Of a DNA stretch of 5,591 nt, positions 1-5,591 are shown piece after piece. The translations under genes and the position numbers were made by a program. This stretch comes from Paracoccaceae bacterium (lineage in GTDB: Bacteria > Pseudomonadota > Alphaproteobacteria > Rhodobacterales > Rhodobacteraceae). Positions within the stretch are counted from its first letter, which is position 1; each line of letters opens with the position of its first letter. The DNA lies in the NCBI GenBank assembly GCA_023134935.1, contig JAGLUD010000034.1:1-5591 (forward strand), read 5' to 3'. Under the pieces are notes generated by a model. The model searched no databases, had not been told where the DNA came from, and was given only the letters and a program-made list of their open reading frames with translations.

Positions 1-337
1 TTTTCTTACGACCCCCTGACAACATTTCAGAACGGCCCAGCATTAACGCCGCGCCTAGATCAATACCCTCGGCCACTTCAGCGCAGGTTTCTTTGCGCAC
101 CAACGCATTCAGGCGCGGGGCGAGCTTGCCTTCGCGGGCATCCATGTCGTCGTTCAACAATGCCTCGGCAATCACCAGACCCAACACACGGTCGCCAAGG
201 AACTCCAAGCGCTGGTTATCGGGACGAGTCGTCGTGGATAATGACGAATGCGTTAACGCTTGGTGCAGCAATTCAGGGCGGGCAAACTGATGCTCTAACC
301 GCTGGATAAATGCTGTGGTGTTCGCTGAAAGCTTCAA
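1..337 (-). CDS. rnc: Ribonuclease III, N-terminal part (runs off the window)
   Basis: Only the first 112 codons are present; the gene continues past base 1. RNase III cuts double-stranded RNA in the cytoplasm, in rRNA maturation and mRNA turnover. The visible part is most of the endonuclease domain. The signature box [15 protein letters not shown] spans residues 40-54 and includes metal-site residues E45 and D49. E69 aligns with E65 of the E. coli enzyme, and [13 protein letters not shown] (100-112) fits the following conserved block. The second catalytic block (DxxEA) and the dsRNA-binding domain lie outside the window. Position 42 is Gln where E. coli has E38; I recall Gln here in other alphaproteobacterial RNase III, so I do not read it as damage. 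The start is TTG at 337-335, giving [10 protein letters not shown], which resembles Rhodobacter RNase III N-termini. It overlaps the lepB stop by 4 bases (TTGA) and has a GAAGG ribosome site 7 bases upstream. Identity is firm; the start is likely. Confidence 0.95.
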   Translation of the reverse strand, partial: MKLSANTTAFIQRLEHQFARPELLHQALTHSSLSTTTRPDNQRLEFLGDRVLGLVIAEALLNDDMDAREGKLAPRLNALVRKETCAEVAEGIDLGAALMLGRSEMLSGGRKK

Positions 338-1149
338 TCGATTGCCTTCAAATAACGATCCGAGCGCCAATCCCAGAATTTCCACAACGCGCTGCCAGCA
401 GCGGAAAATACAATGCGATCAGCGCGACCAATGATGTTTTCGGCAGGCACGAAACCAACGCCAGGATTATAACCTTTAGGCGCGAAACGGCTGTCCACGG
501 AATTGTCGCGGTTGTCACCCATGAAGAAATATTCACCATCGGGCACAAGGAATTCTTGCGTGTTGTCAGCGCCTGATTCCTCGATGTTCAGAACCTCGTG
601 AACAACGCCGTTTGGCAGCGTTTCCATGGCGCGTTCTTTGATGCAGTCACCACCCAATGCAGGTCGGGTATTCGAGCAACGCGGGAAGCCTTGCTCTGGT
701 CCCTGTTTCTCGTATGTCTCGATGAACGGAGCGATAGTCGTCTGAGGTGCAACTGTGCCGTTGATGTAAAGAATACCGTCTTTCATCTGGATGCGATCAC
801 CCGGCAGGCCAATCAAGCGTTTGATATAATCCGCGCCGTGGACGGGGTGTTTGAACACCACAACATCGCCGCGTTCGGGGTCATTTCCGAAGATACGTTC
901 GTCCGAACCTTTGGCGAAACCGCAGAAATCCGTGCCAAACATAGTCGGGCAAGAGGCGTAGGAATACCCATAAGTGAATTTGTTAACGAACAGGAAATCG
1001 CCAATCAGCAGCGTGGATTTCATCGAACCCGACGGGATCCAGAACGGTTGAAACAACAGGGTGCGGATCAGGCCCGCCAGAATAAGCGCAAAAGTGACTG
1101 TCTTGATGGTTTCAACCAAACCGCCTTCACTAGGTAATTCAATATCCAT
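334..1149 (-). CDS. lepB: Signal peptidase I
   Basis: This 271-residue protein is the type I (S26 family) leader peptidase, which cleaves signal peptides from exported proteins at the outer face of the inner membrane. One clear N-terminal membrane segment spans about residues 15-36. The nucleophile box [13 protein letters not shown] (39-51) puts the catalytic Ser at S42; the family more often has Pro where K44 stands. The RGDVVVF box is at 93-99. The general base is K110 in [11 protein letters not shown] (108-118), and the C-terminal box [11 protein letters not shown] is at 211-221. All catalytic boxes are intact and the length is normal for the group. Four cysteines in the predicted periplasmic part (C67, C76, C158, C169) fall in two close pairs; disulfides are possible but inferred. 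The ATG at 1149 has AGGG 11 bases upstream, a slightly long spacing. The gene follows acpS after 63 bases, and its stop overlaps the rnc start. Confidence 0.97.
   Translation of the reverse strand: MDIELPSEGGLVETIKTVTFALILAGLIRTLLFQPFWIPSGSMKSTLLIGDFLFVNKFTYGYSYASCPTMFGTDFCGFAKGSDERIFGNDPERGDVVVFKHPVHGADYIKRLIGLPGDRIQMKDGILYINGTVAPQTTIAPFIETYEKQGPEQGFPRCSNTRPALGGDCIKERAMETLPNGVVHEVLNIEESGADNTQEFLVPDGEYFFMGDNRDNSVDSRFAPKGYNPGVGFVPAENIIGRADRIVFSAAGSALWKFWDWRSDRYLKAID
345..349 (-). promoter_or_regulatory. Ribosome binding site of rnc, supporting a TTG start
   Basis: GAAGG on the minus strand lies inside the last codons of lepB, 7 bases before the TTG at 337. There is no in-frame ATG at the expected N-terminus, so this site and the homologous MKLS beginning decide the start. 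Confidence 0.6.
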
Positions 1150-1182
1150 AAATGCTATTTCCCTGTGTTCAATTTCCGGCAG

Positions 1183-1211
1183 CTTTTCGCTGTTGCGATG
1201 CGAAGTGTCAA
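1183..1211 (-). promoter_or_regulatory. Possible weak sigma-70 promoter for lepB-rnc
   Basis: On the minus strand a perfect TTGACA (1211-1206) starts one base after the acpS stop codon. After a 17-base spacer comes GAAAAG (1188-1183), which matches only three of six positions of TATAAT. The site lies 34 bases before the lepB start. The -35 and spacing are good and the -10 is poor, so this is a candidate only. It could give lepB and rnc expression independent of the upstream genes. Confidence 0.3.
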
Positions 1212-1212
1212 G

Positions 1213-1620
1213 CTATGCGGGCGTTTTTGGCAACGCCTCGATGATAACAAATGCCTGCGCCCACGGGTGATCGTCGGTCAGGGTCACATGGATATGGGGA
1301 TGATGCCCCTCGGGCGTCATCCGGACCAGCCGTGCGGCTGCGCTGCCAGTCACATGCATGGTCGGTTGACCGGTGCGCATGTTGCGCACCTCCATCTCGT
1401 TCCAGGCGATACCCATGCGAAGGCCGGTACCCAAAGCTTTGGAACATGCTTCTTTCGCGGCCCAACGTTTGGCGTAGGTTTCGGTAGTTAACAAACGGTA
1501 ATCGGCGGTGGCGCGTTCAATGTTGGTGAACACGCGTTTCAGGAATCGATCGCCGAAACGGTCAATCGTGCCTTGGATGCGTTCGATATTCGCTAGGTCT
1601 GAGCCGATTCCGATGATCAC
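1213..1620 (-). CDS. acpS: Holo-[acyl-carrier-protein] synthase
   Basis: This 135-residue protein is the small AcpS-type phosphopantetheinyl transferase. It moves 4'-phosphopantetheine from coenzyme A to a serine of acyl carrier protein, a cytoplasmic step needed for fatty acid and lipid synthesis. The N-terminal box [13 protein letters not shown] (3-15) carries the Mg-binding Asp D8. The second hallmark, [17 protein letters not shown] (50-66), carries the metal ligand E57 and the CoA-site lysines. The C-terminal strand [18 protein letters not shown] matches the family's usual HVSLSHD.AyA.A ending, with TLTDD in place of the commoner SLSHD. Length is normal for alphaproteobacteria. The start is GTG at 1620-1618, overlapping the pdxJ stop as GTGA; the ribosome site is weak (GGGG about 10 bases upstream), so coupling to pdxJ translation is likely. 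The pdxJ-acpS order is widely conserved in proteobacteria, which supports both calls. Confidence 0.96.
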   Translation of the reverse strand: MIIGIGSDLANIERIQGTIDRFGDRFLKRVFTNIERATADYRLLTTETYAKRWAAKEACSKALGTGLRMGIAWNEMEVRNMRTGQPTMHVTGSAAARLVRMTPEGHHPHIHVTLTDDHPWAQAFVIIEALPKTPA

Positions 1621-2405
1621 GCGACGTTTGCCCCGAAAGTTTCGTTGCGGGACTCGTCCATCAAGGCGCGCATGCGCCGGATGGCGGAATCAAGGCCCGA
1701 GAATATCGCTTCGCCGATGATGAAATGCCCGATGTTCAGTTCCATCACTTCGGGGAATGCTGCAAGAGGTTTGACCGAGTTATAGGTGATTCCGTGCCCT
1801 GCGTGCACTTCCAGCCCAAGGCTGTGCGCATAGGCCGACATTTCACGCAGTCGCTCCAACTCCGGATCGCTTTCATTAAGCTTACCTTCTTCAAGGGCAT
1901 CGCAATACGGGCCGACGTGCAACTCGATTATCTCGGCACCGATGCGCGCAGCTGCCTCGATCTGCTTTTGATCGGCCGCAATGAAGATAGACACACGGGA
2001 ACCAGCCTCGCGCAATGGCGCAATGAAATGCGCCAGATGGTTTTCTTCGCGAGCGACGTTCAGTCCACCCTCCGTCGTACGTTCCTCGCGTTTTTCCGGC
2101 ACGATACAAACCGCATGGGGTTTATGGCGCAGCGCAATCGCTTGCATTTCCTGCGTCGCGGCCATCTCAAAATTCAGCGGAATGGACAAGTGCTCCATCA
2201 ATGCATCGATGTCACTGTCGGTGATATGGCGGCGATCTTCGCGCAGGTGCGCAGTTATACCGTCAGCGCCCGCTACCTCGGCCATTTTCGCGGCGCGCAA
2301 AGGGTCAGGATAGGCCCCGCCGCGCGCATTACGCACAGTGGCGACATGGTCAATGTTAACGCCTAAACGCAGGCGACCAAGCGGTTGTATTAGGGTATTT
2401 GCCAT
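1617..2405 (-). CDS. pdxJ: Pyridoxine 5'-phosphate synthase
   Basis: PdxJ joins 1-deoxy-D-xylulose 5-phosphate with 3-amino-2-oxopropyl phosphate to form pyridoxine 5'-phosphate in the DXP-dependent route to vitamin B6. From the ATG at 2405 the protein has 262 residues, close to the family's 240-260. Landmarks are [17 protein letters not shown] (14-30; N17, D19, H20), [16 protein letters not shown] (46-61; active-site H53), PLNFEMA (76-82; catalytic Glu E80), [16 protein letters not shown] (102-117), ELHVGPY (161-167) and [10 protein letters not shown] (199-208; H204, equivalent to H191 of the E. coli enzyme). All expected active-site residues are present. The frame stays open back to an ATG at 2489, but that start would overlap the DUF2062 gene and adds non-conserved residues. 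The ATG at 2405 has a good GAGGT site. The stop overlaps the acpS start by 3 bases of stop codon within GTGA. Confidence 0.97.
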   Translation of the reverse strand: MANTLIQPLGRLRLGVNIDHVATVRNARGGAYPDPLRAAKMAEVAGADGITAHLREDRRHITDSDIDALMEHLSIPLNFEMAATQEMQAIALRHKPHAVCIVPEKREERTTEGGLNVAREENHLAHFIAPLREAGSRVSIFIAADQKQIEAAARIGAEIIELHVGPYCDALEEGKLNESDPELERLREMSAYAHSLGLEVHAGHGITYNSVKPLAAFPEVMELNIGHFIIGEAIFSGLDSAIRRMRALMDESRNETFGANVA

Positions 2406-2413
2406 AGGTACCG

Positions 2414-2418
2414 ACCTC
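2414..2418 (-). promoter_or_regulatory. Ribosome binding site deciding the pdxJ start
   Basis: GAGGT on the minus strand lies 8 bases before the ATG at 2405, making this start better than the in-frame ATGs at 2420 and 2489. AGGT can pair with ACCT just before the start codon (2409-2406) in a 4-base-pair hairpin with loop CGGT. That stem is too short to claim as a regulator. Confidence 0.6.
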
Positions 2419-2451
2419 ATAATAACGGATTTCGATGCAACGTTACTGCGC

Positions 2452-3096
2452 TTATTCGCCGGAGTCAGCCACAGAATCGCGTAGCTCACGACGTTTTTCG
2501 CGTCTCTCGGACATAATCACACTTCGCCGGATTTGATAGGCGGCAATTACAGGTTTTAACAAGAAGTACGTGATGGCACCTGCACCAATACCGATGATCG
2601 TGCCGCCGACCAAGTAAGGCAGAAACAGATTGGATATGAAATCGGCCAATCCTTCAGGCCGTTCAGCGACGCCAAACCAGCTTTGGATCAACTGCCACGA
2701 GTCAGTGGTGGCTTGCCAAAACGCCGAATGCAAACTTTGGAAATCGTCGTCCTTGGTATTCATCCCCAGCACCGTGCGCCCAAGGTTTAATGAAACGGCC
2801 GCGATGAACGGATAGGTAACCGGATTGCCAAACATGGTTGTAATAAACGCTGCAACCAGATTGGCCCGCAGGATGTAAACGATAATTAACGCCATCGCCA
2901 TATGCACACCAAGGATTGGCGAGAAACAAACGAACACGCCAATCGCCGCCCCAAGGGCAATTTTATGCGATGTATCTGGCAGGCGTTTCACACGATGGCC
3001 GACGTACTGAATGCTGCGTTTCCAACCCTTTTTGGGGAAGAAGAGGGTGCGCAAACGCTGGTATAGCGATTGTTTATCCCGTCTTTTGAAAACCAT
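2452..3096 (-). CDS. DUF2062 family inner-membrane protein of unknown function
   Basis: This 214-residue protein fits the DUF2062 family of small membrane proteins; I know no established function. The N-terminus is strongly basic (KRRDK at 4-8, further Lys/Arg to residue 38) and probably cytoplasmic. Hydrophobic segments lie at about 46-76, 80-106 and 157-186. The first contains FSPILGVHM (58-66); the second contains GNPVTYPF (90-97), the Asn-Pro-x-Thr feature I associate with the family. A polar, Trp-rich stretch at 113-155 separates the second and third segments. The C-terminus (190-210) is highly charged. The ATG at 3096 has AAGGA 9 bases upstream. It sits between rsh and pdxJ, a place I recall it holding in other Rhodobacteraceae. 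That argues for co-expression, but does not tell what it does. Family call is likely; topology is inferred from hydrophobicity by eye. Confidence 0.88.
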   Translation of the reverse strand: MVFKRRDKQSLYQRLRTLFFPKKGWKRSIQYVGHRVKRLPDTSHKIALGAAIGVFVCFSPILGVHMAMALIIVYILRANLVAAFITTMFGNPVTYPFIAAVSLNLGRTVLGMNTKDDDFQSLHSAFWQATTDSWQLIQSWFGVAERPEGLADFISNLFLPYLVGGTIIGIGAGAITYFLLKPVIAAYQIRRSVIMSERREKRRELRDSVADSGE

Positions 3097-3120
3097 TATT
3101 CAATGTCCTTATACGAGTTA

Positions 3121-3137
3121 CTCATAAAGATTATGAG
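3121..3137. repeat. Perfect 7-bp inverted repeat in the rsh-DUF2062 gap
   Basis: CTCATAA-AGA-TTATGAG: two perfect 7-base arms with a 3-base centre, lying 28 bases after the rsh stop and 24 bases before the DUF2062 start. As RNA it could form a small AT-rich hairpin. No run of U follows on the minus strand, so it does not look like an intrinsic terminator. An mRNA processing or stability element, or a protein-binding site, is possible. The symmetry is directly visible; any role is unknown. Confidence 0.45.
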
Positions 3138-3164
3138 CCAATAGCAAACCGAACACCAGTGCGT

Positions 3165-5288
3165 TCAGCGGTTGGCCGAAGGATTTCTGTAACGCACTAC
3201 AGATGCGATGTCATCGTCCGCTTCGATCGCGGTTCGAATATGCATCAGGTGTTCGACATCGCGCACCTGCAAATCAATCAGGATACGGTAATAATCGGGT
3301 TTGCGCTCGGTGAAATGGATATCGGCGATGTTGGCATTATGCTCACCGATTAAGGTGCAAATGCGGCCCAGAACGCCGGCATCATTGGCCATGATGATCT
3401 CGACAGTGGCGAAGTGATCGGCGTCGGACATTCCTTCTGTCCAGCGCAGATCGATCCAGGCGTCCTGGTCATTTTCGTATTCCACCAGCGCGTCGCAATC
3501 GATCGTGTGCACGACGACTCCGCGACCACGCACCATGATTCCAACGATACGTTCACCGGGTAATGGTTGGCAGCATTTGGCCGGAATATGGCTTTGTCCG
3601 GGTTTCAGGCCAACAACTTCGGCTGTGGGTTTATTGCCTTTAACCTCGGCCTTTTTCAGCAGCTCGGGATAAAGCGCCATGGCCAGATCGTTTCCGGTAA
3701 CCTGTGTCGTGCCAATCTGCGCCAACAGCTCGTCCTTGGAGGGTAACCCCATGTTCTTTGCCGCTGTCGCCAAAGCTTTGTCGGTGGCCTTCTTGCCAAC
3801 CTTGCCCAAAGCAACGCGTGCGATTTCGGTACCTAGACGTATATGGCCTGCCTTATGTTCCTCGCGCAGCGATCGCCGGATTGCGGATTTGGCACGGCCG
3901 GTGACGACCATATCTTCCCAGCTTGGTTGTGGTCGCTGGCTGTCGGCGCGAATAACTTCAACAGATTGCCCGTTACGAAGACGTGTCCACAGCGGCACTC
4001 GCTTGCCATCAATTTTTGCGCCAACGCAACTGTCGCCGATGCGGGTGTGGATAGCATAGGCAAAATCAATCGGGGTCGCACCACGTGGCAAATTGATAAC
4101 CGCGCCTTTCGGGGTGAAACAGAACACCTGATCCTGAAACATCTCAAGCTTCACATGCTCAAGATACTCATTCGGATTCTCGGCGTTTTCAAACCCGTCA
4201 ATAAGCCCACGCAGCCAGTGAAACGGGTCCACCGCAAACGGGTTTTCGAAGCGCTCGCCATTACGATAGGACCAGTGCGCAGCCACGCCGGATTCCGCCA
4301 CGATATGCATTTCGCGGGTACGGATCTGGACTTCAACCCGCTTGGCATCACGACCCGACACTGTGGTCTGGATCGAGCGATAGCCGTTGGTCTTCGGTTG
4401 GCTGATGTAATCCTTGAATCGTCCCGGAATCGCCTTCCAACGCTGATGTACCGCGCCTAGCGCCAGATAAGCGTCGCGTTCATCCTTGGTGATGATGCGG
4501 AAACCATAGATATCAGACAGGCGATGAAAACCTTGTCCGGTTTCCTCCATCTTGCGCCAGATTGAATAGGGACGCTTTTCGCGACCGGTCACTTGGGCCT
4601 CAACATCGTTTTTCGCAAGCGCTGTTTTGATGTCTTCTATAATGACAGGAATCAGGTCGCCGGTTTCGGATCGCAGGGTAAGGAACCGGCGCATGATCGA
4701 ATTGCGCGCCTCGGGGTTCAATACCGCAAAACACAGGTCTTCCAGTTCCTCGCGGATGTACTGCATGCCGACCCGACCAGCGAGGGGTGCATATATCTCC
4801 ATCGTCTCGTGTGCTTTTTTGCGCTGCTTTTCCGAGCGCATATGTCTGATCGTCCGCATATTATGCAAACGGTCGGCCAGTTTCACCAACAGAACCCGCA
4901 CGTCCTTGGACATGGCTAACAGAAGTTTACGGAAGTTTTCTGCCTGCGCGGTTTCGACGGAAGACAGTTCAAGATTGGTCAGTTTGGTAACGCCGTCCAC
5001 TAGCTGCGCGATTTCTTCGCCAAACCTGTCGGACACGTCTTTATAACTGGCACCAGTATCTTCGATGGTGTCGTGCAGCAGCGCGGTGATGATCGTCGCG
5101 TCGTCCAGCCGCACTTCGGTTAGCAGCGCCGCAACTTCGATGGGGTGGCTAAAGTAGGGTTCGCCCGAAGACCGAAACTGCCCCTCGTGCGCGTCCAGCC
5201 CAAAAGCATAGGCGGCGCGGATCAATCCGGCGTCGGTATTCGGGTTATAGTCACGTACGAGACCAATCAGGTCTTCGACATCAATCAT
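3165..5288 (-). CDS. rsh: Bifunctional (p)ppGpp synthetase/hydrolase (RelA/SpoT homologue)
   Basis: This is a full-length (707-residue) long RSH enzyme, the stringent-response regulator that makes and destroys (p)ppGpp in the cytoplasm; alphaproteobacteria usually have one. The HD hydrolase domain (about 20-170) is complete: R39, H48, HDTIED at 72-77, D139 and N143. The synthetase domain (about 210-345) has GREKRPYSIWRKM (235-247), D259, RFKD at 290-293 (the RXKD form of bifunctional enzymes, not the EXDD form of RelA), PKTNGY (298-303) and E319. The usual His of YxSxHT is Gln at 307. A TGS domain follows (about 386-446, H414), then a helical region, a conserved-cysteine block (AKCCQPLPGERIVG at 570-583, HTIDC at 594-598) and a C-terminal ACT domain (about 628-700). 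The ATG at 5288 has GGAG 8 bases upstream. It lies 39 bases after rpoZ, as in many proteobacteria. The gene could equally be labelled spoT or relA. Confidence 0.97.
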   Translation of the reverse strand: MIDVEDLIGLVRDYNPNTDAGLIRAAYAFGLDAHEGQFRSSGEPYFSHPIEVAALLTEVRLDDATIITALLHDTIEDTGASYKDVSDRFGEEIAQLVDGVTKLTNLELSSVETAQAENFRKLLLAMSKDVRVLLVKLADRLHNMRTIRHMRSEKQRKKAHETMEIYAPLAGRVGMQYIREELEDLCFAVLNPEARNSIMRRFLTLRSETGDLIPVIIEDIKTALAKNDVEAQVTGREKRPYSIWRKMEETGQGFHRLSDIYGFRIITKDERDAYLALGAVHQRWKAIPGRFKDYISQPKTNGYRSIQTTVSGRDAKRVEVQIRTREMHIVAESGVAAHWSYRNGERFENPFAVDPFHWLRGLIDGFENAENPNEYLEHVKLEMFQDQVFCFTPKGAVINLPRGATPIDFAYAIHTRIGDSCVGAKIDGKRVPLWTRLRNGQSVEVIRADSQRPQPSWEDMVVTGRAKSAIRRSLREEHKAGHIRLGTEIARVALGKVGKKATDKALATAAKNMGLPSKDELLAQIGTTQVTGNDLAMALYPELLKKAEVKGNKPTAEVVGLKPGQSHIPAKCCQPLPGERIVGIMVRGRGVVVHTIDCDALVEYENDQDAWIDLRWTEGMSDADHFATVEIIMANDAGVLGRICTLIGEHNANIADIHFTERKPDYYRILIDLQVRDVEHLMHIRTAIEADDDIASVVRYRNPSANR

Positions 5289-5303
5289 CAGGCGGGCTCC
5301 GAT

Positions 5304-5318
5304 CGGGGGTGTTCCCCG
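5304..5318 (-). other. Small GC-rich hairpin between rpoZ and rsh
   Basis: The minus strand reads CGGGG-AACAC-CCCCG, a 5-base-pair all-GC stem with a 5-base loop. It ends 3 bases before the GGAG ribosome site of rsh (5300-5297). No U tract follows, so it is not a standard terminator. It might affect rsh translation or arise by chance. Confidence 0.3.
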
Positions 5319-5327
5319 CGAGACAGC

Positions 5328-5591
5328 TTACTTGGCCTCTTGGGCTTCCATCAAGGCACGAAGCAGATTTTCCTCGGACATGTCATCCTCGGCTGCGTCG
5401 CCTTCCTCAGTGCCCATAAGAAGGGTCATCTGGTCTTCTTCCGCTTCATCAACTTCGATCTGAGTCTGATGGGACTCAATCGCAGCTTCGCGCAGATGCT
5501 CGGCTGTCAAAGTTTCGTCAGCGATTTCGCGAAGGGCGATAACTGGGTTCTTGTCGTTATCGCGTTCAACCGTCAATTCGGCGCCCAACGA
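5328..5591 (-). CDS. rpoZ: RNA polymerase omega subunit, C-terminal part (start outside the window)
   Basis: The 3' 87 codons and TAA stop of rpoZ are visible; the N-terminus lies beyond base 5591. Omega helps assemble and stabilise RNA polymerase by holding the beta' subunit, and in proteobacteria forms part of a ppGpp-binding site with beta'. The stretch [20 protein letters not shown] is the conserved core end, and the part after it is an acidic tail ([24 protein letters not shown]) ending in [10 protein letters not shown]. This tail closely resembles Rhodobacter and Roseobacter omega as I remember it; complete proteins there are near 115-120 residues, so about 30 are missing. A TTG at 5588 is in frame, but it is an internal leucine, not a start. 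Its neighbour rsh makes the ppGpp ligand, the usual rpoZ-spoT pairing. The operon promoter is probably upstream of rpoZ and not visible. Confidence 0.95.
   Translation of the reverse strand, partial: SLGAELTVERDNDKNPVIALREIADETLTAEHLREAAIESHQTQIEVDEAEEDQMTLLMGTEEGDAAEDDMSEENLLRALMEAQEAK

Noticed and set aside
233..241. DnaA-box-like TTATCCACG on the minus strand
   Set aside because: It is a single near-match inside the conserved rnc coding region with no cluster or AT-rich region around it.
598..1137. 179-codon open frame on the plus strand
   Set aside because: It is antisense to lepB, which has all signal peptidase motifs intact. It is taken as a shadow.
1180..1192. CAGC-GAAAA-GCTG mini-hairpin after acpS as a terminator
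   Set aside because: The stem has only four good pairs and is not followed by a U run on the minus strand.
1725..2366. 213-codon open frame on the plus strand
   Set aside because: It lies entirely antisense to pdxJ, whose protein is clearly conserved. The translation (Cys/Arg/His-rich) resembles no family I know and appears to be a mirror of codon bias.
2406..2489. Longer pdxJ form starting at the ATG at 2489
   Set aside because: It would overlap the DUF2062 gene by 38 bases and add residues unlike PdxJ N-termini. The ATG at 2405 has a good ribosome site.
3843..4460. 205-codon open frame on the plus strand
   Set aside because: It is antisense to the RSH synthetase and TGS regions. No recognisable domain or supporting ribosome site was seen.
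4593..5046. Overlapping plus-strand open frames of 108 and 139 codons
   Set aside because: Both are antisense to the conserved RSH hydrolase domain, and two overlapping frames in different phases are typical of chance.
5586..5588. TTG as the start of the omega subunit
   Set aside because: The frame is open to the window edge, and the missing N-terminal part of omega is highly conserved, so this is an internal Leu.

Overview
The window is a compact, single-direction housekeeping cluster from an alphaproteobacterium, most probably a marine member of the Rhodobacteraceae (Roseobacter group). This rests on protein style (the omega tail, the RNase [13 protein letters not shown] box, the PdxJ and RSH sequences) and on a gene order I know from that family. 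I would not name a genus. Base composition looks moderate and even, with no sign of foreign DNA.

All seven genes lie on the minus strand, so transcription runs from high to low coordinates. The order is rpoZ (omega subunit of RNA polymerase, 3' part only, 5328-5591), rsh (bifunctional RelA/SpoT-type (p)ppGpp synthetase/hydrolase, 3165-5288), a DUF2062 membrane protein (2452-3096), pdxJ (pyridoxine 5'-phosphate synthase, 1617-2405), acpS (holo-ACP synthase, 1213-1620), lepB (signal peptidase I, 334-1149) and rnc (RNase III, 5' part only, 1-337). Gaps are 39, 68, 46 and 63 bases, and two junctions overlap by 4 bases (pdxJ/acpS GTGA, lepB/rnc TTGA). This suggests one long transcription unit, or two if the weak promoter-like site before lepB is real.

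The genes share growth control and core biosynthesis rather than one pathway. Omega and RSH are linked through ppGpp signalling to RNA polymerase. PdxJ makes the PLP precursor, AcpS activates acyl carrier protein for lipid synthesis, LepB releases exported proteins from the membrane and RNase III processes rRNA and other double-stranded RNA. The DUF2062 protein is the only one without a known role.

No mobile element, CRISPR array, tRNA, rRNA or convincing intrinsic terminator was seen, and no stretch longer than 68 bases lacks a gene. I did not find a new system. The points most worth checking are a His-to-Gln change at a usually conserved position in the RSH synthetase site, and the rsh/DUF2062 gap with its perfect inverted repeat and a short open frame.
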